A stretch of DNA of 64,000 bases from Rhizobium ecuadorense (GTDB lineage Bacteria; Pseudomonadota; Alphaproteobacteria; Rhizobiales; Rhizobiaceae). Made by a program: the position numbers and the translations under genes. Location of the stretch: NCBI RefSeq assembly GCF_001187535.1, contig NZ_LFIO01000386.1, positions 62,001 through 126,000 on the forward strand, written 5' to 3'. Positions 24,516-33,328 of this stretch are shown one piece after another (positions within the stretch are counted from its first letter, which is position 1; every line of letters begins with the position of its first letter). Under the pieces are notes generated by a model. It did not search any database, was not told the origin of the DNA, and saw nothing but the letters and a program-made list of their open reading frames with translations.

Positions 24516-26171
24516 ATGGGCGATACATACACGGTTGGGCAATATCTGGTCGACAGACTTGGCGAACTGGGCCTGGGGCACCTGTTTTCCGTAGCGGGCG
24601 ATTATTCGATCGAATGGGTGAACAGTTATGTCGAGAAAAGCAGTATTCAGGTCATCGAAGAAGTGAATGAACTGAATGCCGGTTATGCGGCCGACGGCTA
24701 TGCGAGATTGAAAGGAATTGGTGCGCTGTGCGTCACCTATTCCGCAGGCTCGCTTTGCGCAACAAATGCGATCGCCGGATCTTACGTCGAGAAAGTGCCG
24801 GTCGTCCTGATCAACGGTGCTCCAAGTATCCAGAAAACGCTCACATTCGAACAAACCGGCTACAGTTCGCATCACTTCATCAGCGGACGGGAAACGGATC
24901 TTCAGGTGTTCGAATACATCACTGCCGCTGCCGTCCGCGTCGACAGCCCTCATCTTGCGCCAATGCTCATAGATTATGCGCTGACACAGTGCATCACGGA
25001 AAGACGTCCGGTCTATATCGAGTTGCTGGAGGACATGGTCGACCTGGAATGCACACGTCCGTCGAATGCATTAAAACCGGCGCCCGTTATATCCGACGAG
25101 GACAGTCTCGATCAGTCGATCGCGCAAATCAGCGAAAGATTGCAGAATGCCACCAAACCCCTGATCTGGATCGGTGTCGAGATCGACCGGTTTGGCCTTC
25201 ACGACCAGGCCGAGCGGCTCATTCGGGACCTCAAAATTCCCTACGTGACCGAGCTTTTGAGCAAAGCCGTCCTGTCGGAAGACGATGTCCAGTTCGCCGG
25301 GGTGTTCGATGGCAAATCGTCGTCACCCTATGTCCAGTCTTTGGCCAAAGACTCCGACTTCGTACTGGCGCTGGGCGTCTGGTTGACTGATATCAATGAT
25401 TTGGGCTGGCCTATCGATCTCGCTAAAACCGCATTCGCCTCCCGGGATACAGTGAAGTATGGGACGATCTTCAACGCACAGGTTTCGCTGGCGGATCTCG
25501 TCAACGGTTTGATTGACAAAAGGCTGACGTGCAAAGCCCAAAGTCTTCCGGCGAAAACGGCTCGGCAAGCGCCGGTCGTGAACGCGGCAGGCGAAATTAC
25601 CTATCAGGGCTTCTACGATTTCATTCAGCAGCAGATCGACGAAAATACCATCGTTGGTGCCGACGCCAGTTTGAATTATTTCGGGAGCCTGCTTCTTGAA
25701 GTCGGTGCTCGCCGCGGTTTCATCGTCCAATCATCCTATTCGGCGATCGGTTATATCGGTCCTGCCGCGACCGGGGTTTCGCTGGCGAAGCAAGATAAAC
25801 AGAGGCTGCTGGTCTTTGCGGGGGATGGCGGGTTTCAGATGACCGCTCAATGCCTCTCGACACAAACGCGCTTCAATCTCAACCCGATCATCTTCGTGAT
25901 GGACAACGGCATCTACGGCGTGGAGCAATGGCTTGCCGACGCATCGGTTTTCCATGGTAACAAGCCGTTCTACAATTCATGCATCCTGCACCGATGGAAT
26001 TACAGCAAGTTGGCAGAGGTCTTTGGCTGCCAAGGCTGGAAAGTGGACACCTATGGCGAATTGCAGGACGCCATAAATGGCGCCAAAGAAAACCTGAACA
26101 GCCCGTCCATCATCCAGGTCGTCGTGCCTCAGCGATCGATCCCCGATAATGCGAACTGGAAAGCAAGCTAG
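24516..26171 (+). CDS. ThDP-dependent 2-keto acid decarboxylase (pyruvate/indolepyruvate decarboxylase type)
   Basis: A 551-residue ThDP enzyme with three-domain order: PYR domain (about 1-180) starting TVGQYLVDRLGELGLGHLF and holding the catalytic Glu in EEVNELNAGYAADGYA; the histidine pair in SSHHFIS, diagnostic of pyruvate/indolepyruvate/phenylpyruvate decarboxylases; a central domain; and the PP domain with the ThDP motif GDGGFQMTAQC ... VMDNGIYGVE. It would decarboxylate a 2-keto acid to an aldehyde or make carboligation products. It is the last gene of the cluster, 39 bases after the MBL gene. It is not IolD by sequence, although an IolE-like gene is nearby. Confidence 0.92.
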   Translation: MGDTYTVGQYLVDRLGELGLGHLFSVAGDYSIEWVNSYVEKSSIQVIEEVNELNAGYAADGYARLKGIGALCVTYSAGSLCATNAIAGSYVEKVPVVLINGAPSIQKTLTFEQTGYSSHHFISGRETDLQVFEYITAAAVRVDSPHLAPMLIDYALTQCITERRPVYIELLEDMVDLECTRPSNALKPAPVISDEDSLDQSIAQISERLQNATKPLIWIGVEIDRFGLHDQAERLIRDLKIPYVTELLSKAVLSEDDVQFAGVFDGKSSSPYVQSLAKDSDFVLALGVWLTDINDLGWPIDLAKTAFASRDTVKYGTIFNAQVSLADLVNGLIDKRLTCKAQSLPAKTARQAPVVNAAGEITYQGFYDFIQQQIDENTIVGADASLNYFGSLLLEVGARRGFIVQSSYSAIGYIGPAATGVSLAKQDKQRLLVFAGDGGFQMTAQCLSTQTRFNLNPIIFVMDNGIYGVEQWLADASVFHGNKPFYNSCILHRWNYSKLAEVFGCQGWKVDTYGELQDAINGAKENLNSPSIIQVVVPQRSIPDNANWKAS

Positions 26172-26401
26172 AGCGGTTCAACTTTTAGCGGCCACCGTGC
26201 CTTTCCCGATACGCGTGTTCTCGACAGCCGGCATGACCCAATGTACCGTATCCCATAGAAGGCGACCCGATTGACGCCGCAATTCGGCAAAGGCACCGAC
26301 CTTCACCGCTAACGTGGCACGCCCATTCAACGGCATGAGCCTGTCGGAACAATCGGCAGCGTTCAGCGGTTTGGTAGAGCCGCTTAACCGGGGAGGCTTT
26401 C

Positions 26402-26917
26402 ATGCGTGCTGCTCTGATCGCTGCTTTGTTCTCGCTGTCCTGCCTGCCGCACACAGCAAAGGCGTCGGAGGCGGGATTTTTGCGATCCTTGGCCGGCGAT
26501 TGGCGCGGGACCGGGATGGTTCTCACCAGGATCGGCGGCACAAACTTCAATGTCTCCTGCACCCTCAAATCAGACGCGAGTGAATCCGCGGTCTCGATGA
26601 ACGGGAAATGTCGGGGCCTTGCGGTCTTCACAAGAGCTTTCTCGGCCAATGTCAAAGCCTTGGGACAACGATACATCGGCAATTACATCGGCCCATCGGG
26701 ACAGCCATCCAAACTGGTCGGCAGCAGACAAGGCGATGCGCTCAATCTTCGCGTGACCTGGGCTCGCGTGGTCAATGGCGACCGAAACGCGACGTTGATG
26801 ATCGAAAAACTCGGACAGGATAGGCTTCGGCTTCAGACGGTCGATCAGGACCCGACCTCGGGCAAATCCGTGGTGACGAGCCGCATCGATCTGCAACGTC
26901 CCCCTGCCGGAAAATAG
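26402..26917 (+). CDS. Small exported protein of unknown function
   Basis: A 171-residue protein with a clear Sec signal peptide (MRAALIAALFSLSCLPHTAKA, cut near residue 21). The mature part starts around a short LAGDWRGTGMVLTRIGGTNFN segment and looks beta-rich, like small periplasmic lipocalin-type or DUF-only rhizobial proteins. Start supported by GGGGAGG. No relative recognised. It follows the ThDP gene by 230 bases that hold nothing I can identify, and is convergent with the histidine kinase gene. Confidence 0.75.
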   Translation: MRAALIAALFSLSCLPHTAKASEAGFLRSLAGDWRGTGMVLTRIGGTNFNVSCTLKSDASESAVSMNGKCRGLAVFTRAFSANVKALGQRYIGNYIGPSGQPSKLVGSRQGDALNLRVTWARVVNGDRNATLMIEKLGQDRLRLQTVDQDPTSGKSVVTSRIDLQRPPAGK

Positions 26918-26958
26918 GGAGGTCTATCCGCCGGGATCCGAGTTCGGGCGCAATATCT

Positions 26959-28608
26959 CTATCCGGCCTTCGCTGCAGGTTCCCCGGTTAAGAAGACAAC
27001 TTCGAAGACCAGCCCTTCGGGCCTGTAGTCCGACCTGGAGCGCGCCTGCGCCTTGAAGGAAAATGCCCGCTCTATCAGGACGGAGCCAAAACCTCTTTTC
27101 GTCGGCGTCGACACCGGCGGCCCGCCGGCTTCCGTCCAGACGAGAAGGACGCGCCCGTCATCGTGCTTCCACTCGATGGCGACGGTTCCCTGCTCGCTTC
27201 CGAGGCTTCCGTACTTCGTCGCATTGGTCGCCAGTTCGTGGAGCACGAGGGAAAGCGGCAGGGCGATATCGGCGGGAAGAACCACGTCGGGACCATCGAG
27301 ACGAATGCGTTCCTCCGAGGTGATATGCGCCCGCAAGGCGGCGGAGATGATCTCCCGGACGGACGCGGCCGACCCCTCCCGCGACAGAATGAGATCATAT
27401 GTGCCGGCAAGTGCGGCGAGCCTTTCGGCAAAGGCGACATAGCTTTCCGGATTGGCACGCGAGAAGGTCTGCCGGGCGATCGCCTGAACGAGGGCGAAGC
27501 CATTCTTGACCCGGTGCGCCATTTCGCGGACGAGCAGGGTTCGCTCCTCCTCCGCCTGCTCGTTCCGGCGTCTCCGCTCATCGAGTTCGTCGAGCAGCCG
27601 ATCGAAGGTCGCGCCGACGACATCCAACTCGTCCGGCCCTGTCATGCCGGTGCGCGCCGTCGTCTGGCCGCTGCGCCACTTCTCCATCACCTCGGCGATC
27701 CGGGAGATCGGCACGAGGATGAAGCGGTTGCCGATGAAGATCGCGGCAAGAAAGGCGAAAAGCGCACCGCCGGTGATGGCGAGCGTATTCATCAGCGTCG
27801 CCCGGTTGATCGGCGCGAAGGCTTCCAGCTTCGAGAAGCCGGCGCTGACATAGAGCGGGCTGGCAGGCAGCGCGATCGGCCGATAGCCGAGAACGCTCGT
27901 TGTTCCATCCTTGCCTGCGATCTCGACCACGTCGGGCTGCTCGGCATGGACCAGGCGCTGGTATTCCTCGGATAGGACAGTGCCGACGAACCGTTCCGGA
28001 AGGGGAACGTGCGCGACGACGGTTCCCTTGCCGTCGGCGATCGTCACCTCGTTACCGGGCGCGACTCCACGCTCGGTGATGCGGTTCTGCAGCCAATCCA
28101 CCCGGATTCCGCTGACGATGACGGCCTTGACGGCGTCGCCCTCCATCAGGGGCATGGCGAGCGGCAGGACGGGCTTGTCGACGAGGCGGCTCTGCGTATA
28201 GGTGCCGACGGCGAACCCCTTGGTTTCGAGTACCTGCTGAAAATAGTCTCGATCGGAGAACACCACGCCATCGGGAAAAGCCATGCTGCCGCAGACCGGC
28301 TGCCCGTCGAGCCCGACGACGAAGATGGTGCGGATGTTCGGAACGTTTTCCGCGACCGATTTGAGGGCTTCATTGCAGCCTTGGACCTCAAGATGCCGCA
28401 CGGATGGCATGGCGGAGACGGACACCAGAAGGGCGTGCAGCCCCTCCACGATCCGTTCGACTTCCGACGACGCTTGCCTGGCCGCCTGCGCCGCGGATGC
28501 GCGCACCTCCTCGTTGCGCTGATGGCGGAGCGCGACTTCATTGTATGCGAGCATCGCGACCACCGGCGCCAGCGCCGCGACCGCAACTGCAACCAGCTTG
28601 AGTCTCAT
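26959..28608 (-). CDS. Membrane sensor histidine kinase, HWE type, with periplasmic Cache domain
   Basis: A 549-residue kinase. One N-terminal transmembrane helix (about 4-22), a periplasmic dCache-like region (about 45-270, with FSDRDYFQQVLETKGFAVG), a second helix (about 275-297), a HAMP region, and a kinase core whose H-box is REMAHRVKNGFALVQ, N-box HELATNATKYGSLG and WTE in the G1 area, the signature of HWE kinases. These are common in rhizobia and often act in general stress or light responses. No response regulator is adjacent; the divergent gene encodes a diguanylate cyclase, a possible functional partner. Confidence 0.9.
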   Translation of the reverse strand: MRLKLVAVAVAALAPVVAMLAYNEVALRHQRNEEVRASAAQAARQASSEVERIVEGLHALLVSVSAMPSVRHLEVQGCNEALKSVAENVPNIRTIFVVGLDGQPVCGSMAFPDGVVFSDRDYFQQVLETKGFAVGTYTQSRLVDKPVLPLAMPLMEGDAVKAVIVSGIRVDWLQNRITERGVAPGNEVTIADGKGTVVAHVPLPERFVGTVLSEEYQRLVHAEQPDVVEIAGKDGTTSVLGYRPIALPASPLYVSAGFSKLEAFAPINRATLMNTLAITGGALFAFLAAIFIGNRFILVPISRIAEVMEKWRSGQTTARTGMTGPDELDVVGATFDRLLDELDERRRRNEQAEEERTLLVREMAHRVKNGFALVQAIARQTFSRANPESYVAFAERLAALAGTYDLILSREGSAASVREIISAALRAHITSEERIRLDGPDVVLPADIALPLSLVLHELATNATKYGSLGSEQGTVAIEWKHDDGRVLLVWTEAGGPPVSTPTKRGFGSVLIERAFSFKAQARSRSDYRPEGLVFEVVFLTGEPAAKAG

Positions 28609-28760
28609 CCTGTTCCCTCTCGGACGAGGGTTCGTAGCATGATCGGGACGATCTGGCCCAGATCACGCAGGAAATCTTGTTTACAAAATATCAACATAGG
28701 AATCAGGACATCCAGGCGTGAGCCTTGCCGAGCTTTCGATCGCGGCTAGATAATCCAAGG

Positions 28761-30071
28761 ATGAATGATACCAAAAGCACCTCCTCCGAAGGTTCTGCCG
28801 CCGGGTCTTTCTCGCCGCGGCCGTTGACTGGCGCGATGGCGGATGAGGTCGAACGTCTTCTATCGGGCCGAACCCGTGATATCCGCCTGACGGGGGATCT
28901 GCGCCGCCGATATGACGAAAGGTCATGGCGGCAGACCGCGAAGGTTATCCGGTCCTGGATGATATGGGTGGCATTCGTCGATATCCTGACGCTGGCGCTG
29001 AACGCTATCCTGCTTCCCCACCAAATCGTCCTGCCGATGGTCGCTCCCGCCTGCCTTTTGCCGCCGGCGGCAATTTTCACAGCGGTCGTCTGGAGCAAGC
29101 CGCGCCCGGCGGCGGTTCAGCGCGCATCGCTGCTGGTGGGAATGTGTCTCATTCTGCTGTCGGTCGCCCTCGTCGGCGTCTTTGCCGGAGGGGAGTTTTA
29201 CGAGCGGCATCTGACCATCATGCTCTTTGTGGCAACGAGTGCAATCACCATCTTCAGCGCGCCGCTGGCGTGGACGATTGCGATCGCCTGTTATGCCCTC
29301 TGCCTTTATTTCATCCTGCAGTGGTACAATCCGCTTGCGGAAACGGGCAGCGTCATTGCCGGGACCCTGTTCTTTTCCTGCGGTATCATCGCGACCGTGG
29401 TTGCCCGGCGCACGATGAACATCCTGGCGCAGAAGACATTTCTCCTGGACTGCAGGGACCAGCGCCGGGTTGCGGAACTGGCCGATGCGAACGCCCGGTT
29501 GGAACGGCTGGCCAGAACCGATCCGCTGACGGGGATTGCCAACCGCCGCTGGATGATGGAAACGCTCGAGAGCCTGTGGCGCAACGGCCGGGAAACCGGC
29601 GTCGTCACAGCCATGCTCATGTGTGACATCGATCACTTCAAGGCGCTGAACGATAAGCTCGGCCATGGCGAGGGCGACCGCTGTCTCGTCAAGGTTGCCG
29701 GCATCATCCAGAGCTGCGTACGGGCCGACCGCGACCTCGTCTCGCGCCATGGCGGCGAGGAATTCCTGATCGTGCTTCCGGATGTCGACGAAGACGAGGC
29801 CATCGCGGTGGCAAAGCGAATACGCGAAAGCGTGGAAGCCGCCGCCCTGCCGAACCCTTCCTCCGGGGTCGGCCCTTCGGTAACGCTGAGCGTCGGAGTA
29901 GCCTTGAAATCGGCGCTCGACATCGACATTTCACTGGCCAGCCTCCAGCACGAGGCCGACATGGCTCTCTATCGCGCCAAGGAAGCGGGCCGCAACCAGG
30001 TCTGTGTCTTTCGCCGGCAACACCAGGCTGCGCCGTCGGAACCGATCGTCGCTCGGCGCCAGAGCTTGTGA
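28761..30071 (+). CDS. Membrane diguanylate cyclase (GGDEF)
   Basis: A 436-residue protein with about six transmembrane segments (about 70-210) and a C-terminal GGDEF domain (about 255-415). The active-site signature is RHGGEEF, and LTGIANRRWM and CDIDHFKALND hold substrate and metal contacts, so it should make cyclic di-GMP. A typical RxxD inhibitory site is not obvious. The start at 28761 (MNDTK) is the best ATG, though its ribosome-binding site is close and weak. It is divergent from the HWE kinase gene. Confidence 0.9.
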   Translation: MNDTKSTSSEGSAAGSFSPRPLTGAMADEVERLLSGRTRDIRLTGDLRRRYDERSWRQTAKVIRSWMIWVAFVDILTLALNAILLPHQIVLPMVAPACLLPPAAIFTAVVWSKPRPAAVQRASLLVGMCLILLSVALVGVFAGGEFYERHLTIMLFVATSAITIFSAPLAWTIAIACYALCLYFILQWYNPLAETGSVIAGTLFFSCGIIATVVARRTMNILAQKTFLLDCRDQRRVAELADANARLERLARTDPLTGIANRRWMMETLESLWRNGRETGVVTAMLMCDIDHFKALNDKLGHGEGDRCLVKVAGIIQSCVRADRDLVSRHGGEEFLIVLPDVDEDEAIAVAKRIRESVEAAALPNPSSGVGPSVTLSVGVALKSALDIDISLASLQHEADMALYRAKEAGRNQVCVFRRQHQAAPSEPIVARRQSL

Positions 30072-30251
30072 TTGCCGCTCTGATCTCCACACCGGATCGG
30101 ACCCGTTCGGGGTCGCTGTGATGCGTAAGCGTCCGCGATGCGATAAATGGCAATGAAAACAAGTTCTTGAGCTGGGAGAAACCGTCGGTCGTCGCGCCTG
30201 ACGAGCCGAGAGCGACTGCCATAATTCTTTTTGACGACTTGACGCCTATCA

Positions 30252-30263
30252 TATGTCTACATA
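30252..30263. promoter_or_regulatory. Predicted GntR operator
   Basis: Perfect arms TATGT / ACATA around CT, 36 bases before the start of the GntR gene at 30299. Probable autoregulatory site. The rest of 30072-30298 shows nothing else. Confidence 0.45.
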
Positions 30264-30298
30264 ATGTCTTCAGAAGAGACTATGAGACGGACAACTCC

Positions 30299-30994
30299 AT
30301 GAACGCTGAAATCGCCAGTCCCGACCGCAAGACCAGCCTCGAACTTGCGCTGCGCAGGCGCATCCTGACCATGGAGCTGCCGCCGGGCTCGGTGCTTGAT
30401 GAAGTGGCCTTGAGCGAAGAGTTCGGGCTCTCCCGCCCGCCGGTGCGCGAGCTGATGCGGCAGATGGCCGGCGAGGGTTTTATTGAGCTCGAGACGAACC
30501 GCGCCGCCCGCGTCAGCTCGATGAGCTATCAGTCGCTGCGCGACTTCTTCCTGCTGGCGCCGATGATTTACATCACCGCCAACAAGCTCGCGGCGGAGAA
30601 CCGCACGAAAGCGGAACTCGACACTCTCAAGCAGATCCAGCGCGCCTTCCGCAAAGCGGTCGAGGACTGCGATGTGGAGAGCAGGGTGCTCCACAACGAC
30701 CAGTTCCATCGGCAGGTCGGCGAGATGGCACACAATGTCTATGTCGTTCCAAGCCTGCGCCGCCTGCAGATCGACCACGCCCGTATCGGCAAGATCTTTT
30801 ACCAGCACCCGAACACGCCGCGCATGCAGGAAGAACTCGAGCTGGCATCGGATCAGCACGAGGAGATGATCGACGCCATCGAGCGGCGGGATGTCGAAGC
30901 CTCCGGTGAACTGGCGCGACTCCATATCGAACTCTCCCGGAGGAACATGGCCATGTACGCGGCCCCCGAGGGACTGGAGACGCCGACCCTCTAA
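30299..30994 (+). CDS. GntR family regulator, FCD subfamily
   Basis: A 231-residue regulator with an N-terminal winged helix (about 10-75: VLDEVALSEEFGLSRPPVRELMRQMA) and a C-terminal helical ligand domain with the FCD-type pattern (HNDQFHRQVGEM, SDQHEEMIDAIE). It is 77 bases before the DapA-like gene on the same strand and probably controls the DapA-like/FAD oxidoreductase pair. The Shine-Dalgarno sequence is weak, but the palindrome upstream fits this start. Confidence 0.87.
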   Translation: MNAEIASPDRKTSLELALRRRILTMELPPGSVLDEVALSEEFGLSRPPVRELMRQMAGEGFIELETNRAARVSSMSYQSLRDFFLLAPMIYITANKLAAENRTKAELDTLKQIQRAFRKAVEDCDVESRVLHNDQFHRQVGEMAHNVYVVPSLRRLQIDHARIGKIFYQHPNTPRMQEELELASDQHEEMIDAIERRDVEASGELARLHIELSRRNMAMYAAPEGLETPTL

Positions 30995-31071
30995 AGCTCC
31001 GTCAAGGCCAGTACACGCAGCTCAACACAATCTGGCTCGACCTCACAGCCTGACATAACGGGATTTAATCG

Positions 31072-31959
31072 ATGACCGCCTTTCCCTTTCCAGGACTCAA
31101 TCTCGCAATCACCACCCCATTCGATGATGCCGGCCGCATCGATTACGGACGGCTTGAAATCAACATCGAACACTATCTCGCCGCCGGGATCGGCAGCTTC
31201 CTGTTCAGCTCGGGAACCGGCATGCACGTCTATCTCTCCAAGCAGGAGTCCGAAGAACTGGTCCGCCGTGGCGCGAAGATCGTCAATGGCCGCGCCAAGG
31301 TGATCGCCCAGACGTCGGCCTTGCTGGTCGAAGACGTCGTGGAGCGGACGGCCCGCGCCCGCGACGCCGGCGCCGAAGGCGTCATGGTGCTTCCACCCTT
31401 CTTCGAAGGGCCGACCGACGACCAGGGCATCCTCGATTTCTACGCCGAGGTCGCCAAATCTGGCCTTCCCGTTATCGGCTATAACGTGCCGCAGGCGGTC
31501 GGCGTCGCCATCACGCCGGAACTCCTCGAAAAGCTGAACGACATTCCGGGCTTCTCAGCCGTCAAGGACAGCAGCGGGGATTTGGGAAAACAGGCAGCCC
31601 TCATCCGTACCGGTCGTTTCGTCATGAACGGCGCCGACCCTCTCGTTCCCTATGCGCTTTATGCCGGTTGCGACGGCCTGATCTGGGGTGGTGCAAATTT
31701 TGCGCCGAAAACCTCTGTTGCCCTCGTCGAGGCCGCCGCACAGCGCAACTGGGATGAGGTGCGCTCGCTCTGGAAAATCCTGGAGCCGGCGATGGGTCTG
31801 ATCTGGGAAGGTGACTACGTCCAGTCCGTCTACGCAGCCGCCGAGCTGATCGGTTATGGCGCCGGCGCCCCGAGAAAGCCGCTGCGCGCCCTTGCTCCGG
31901 AAAAGCTTCCCGCTCTCCGGCGCGCGATCGAACCGCTCATGGAGCGGGAAGCGATTTGA
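31072..31959 (+). CDS. DapA-family lyase (dihydrodipicolinate synthase / N-acetylneuraminate lyase superfamily)
   Basis: A 295-residue class I aldolase-type TIM barrel. The Schiff-base lysine lies in FSAVKDSSGD and the catalytic tyrosine in VIGYNVPQAVG. The usual GTTGE motif is replaced by SSGTGMHVYLS, so it is not a true DapA; sugar-acid dehydratases, hydroxyproline deaminases and pyruvate-dependent lyases are in the same family. It overlaps the FAD oxidoreductase gene by four bases (TTGA), so both act together, perhaps on an amino or sugar acid. Substrate unknown. Confidence 0.85.
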   Translation: MTAFPFPGLNLAITTPFDDAGRIDYGRLEINIEHYLAAGIGSFLFSSGTGMHVYLSKQESEELVRRGAKIVNGRAKVIAQTSALLVEDVVERTARARDAGAEGVMVLPPFFEGPTDDQGILDFYAEVAKSGLPVIGYNVPQAVGVAITPELLEKLNDIPGFSAVKDSSGDLGKQAALIRTGRFVMNGADPLVPYALYAGCDGLIWGGANFAPKTSVALVEAAAQRNWDEVRSLWKILEPAMGLIWEGDYVQSVYAAAELIGYGAGAPRKPLRALAPEKLPALRRAIEPLMEREAI

Positions 31960-33308
31960 CCGTGACCCAGGCCGCACAGAACGTCTTCGTCGCATCCAGG
32001 CTTCCCAAACGCGCCGGCCTGTCGGGCTGGGTGGCCACACTTGCGCCGCGCACGCCGCGCCTGACCCTGGACGAAGCGATCAGTGTCGATGTCGCCATCA
32101 TCGGCGGTGGCTTTGCCGGCCTGTCGGCGGCCCACCGGATCTCGCGGCTCGATCCGACCGTCCGGGTCGCCGTTCTCGAGGCCGGCATCGTCGGCGAAGG
32201 CCCGGCCGGCGCCAATTCAGGCTTCATCATCGATTTGCCGCACGAGGTTTCCTCGGACGATTTCAGCGGCGAGTCGGAAGGCAAATTCCGCGACTCCGTG
32301 CTCCTGCAGCGTTCGGCCATCGCTCTTGCGAGCGAACTCGCCGCCGAGAACGGCTGGGGAAAGGATCTGTTCGATCCCTGTGGCCGCTACAGCATCGCGA
32401 TGAGCACGCAGGGCGACAAGCATCTCGAGGCCTATTCGCTGCAGCTGTCGAAGATGGGCGAAGCACATCGCCTGCTCAAACGCCCGGAAATCGAAGCCGT
32501 GACCGGATCGCAGGCCTTCACCTCCGGCCTGTTTTCGCCCGGCACGATCATCATCCAGCCGGCCGCTTACATCAGCGGCGTGGCCGACTGCCTGAAGCTG
32601 CCGGTGAGGCTGTTCGAGCAGACGCCCGCCCTCTCCTTCGAGCGCTCCGGCGGCGGCTGGCTGGTGAAGACGCCGAAGGGATCGGTGCAGGCGGGCAAGA
32701 TCATCCTCGCCAATAACGGCCATGCGGAAAGCTTCGGTTTCTTCCGCGGGCGCCTGCTGCATGTCTTCACCTATGCGTCCCTGACCGAGGAATTCGATCC
32801 GGCAAGACTCGGCGGCGACAGGAAGTGGGCGGCGACCCCGGCGCTGCCGATGGGATCAACGGTGCGCCGCATCAACACTGGTGGCGGCGACCGCATCCTG
32901 GTGCGCTCACGCTACAGCTATAATCCCGGCATCGAGATCAGCGATGCCGTCATTCGCAGCGCCGGCCGCCTGCATGACGGCAAGTTTTCCCATCGTTTCC
33001 CCACGCTCGCCGGTGTCGGCATGCAGTATCGCTGGGGAGGCGCGATGGCGCTGACGCGCAACCACGTGCCGGCCTTCGGAGAAATCGAGCGCGGCGTCTT
33101 CGCGGCCTGCGGCTGCAACGGCCTCGGCGCATCGAACTCCACCGCCGCCGGCATCGCCGCGGCCGAGCGCGTGCTCGGGCACGACTCCGAACTTGGCCGC
33201 GTCTACAGCCGTCTGGCAGTGCCGGTTCTACTGCCGCCGCAGCCGCTGACGACGATCGGCGCGAAGATCCATCTTGCCTACCGCGAATGGCGCGCCGGAA
33301 CGGAGTAA
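31956..33308 (+). CDS. DAO-family FAD-dependent oxidoreductase
   Basis: A 450-residue protein with an FAD-binding motif VDVAIIGGGFAGLSAAHRI around residue 32 and the DAO-type FAD-contact AGIVGEGPAGANSGFI. The C-terminal block ACGCNGLGASNSTAAG is shared with gamma-glutamylputrescine oxidases and related amine or amino-acid oxidases. The start is either the TTG at 31956, overlapping the previous stop, or a GTG two codons later. It likely oxidises an amine or amino acid to an imine or keto form, for use by, or produced from, the DapA-like lyase. Confidence 0.85.
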   Translation: MTVTQAAQNVFVASRLPKRAGLSGWVATLAPRTPRLTLDEAISVDVAIIGGGFAGLSAAHRISRLDPTVRVAVLEAGIVGEGPAGANSGFIIDLPHEVSSDDFSGESEGKFRDSVLLQRSAIALASELAAENGWGKDLFDPCGRYSIAMSTQGDKHLEAYSLQLSKMGEAHRLLKRPEIEAVTGSQAFTSGLFSPGTIIIQPAAYISGVADCLKLPVRLFEQTPALSFERSGGGWLVKTPKGSVQAGKIILANNGHAESFGFFRGRLLHVFTYASLTEEFDPARLGGDRKWAATPALPMGSTVRRINTGGGDRILVRSRYSYNPGIEISDAVIRSAGRLHDGKFSHRFPTLAGVGMQYRWGGAMALTRNHVPAFGEIERGVFAACGCNGLGASNSTAAGIAAAERVLGHDSELGRVYSRLAVPVLLPPQPLTTIGAKIHLAYREWRAGTE

Positions 33309-33328
33309 GGCGCGCTGAGCTTCCCGCT

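Noticed and set aside
24516..26171. Considered as IolD because of the IolE-like neighbour
   Set aside because: Length 551 and the HH pair match the pyruvate/indolepyruvate decarboxylase family rather than the trione hydrolase.
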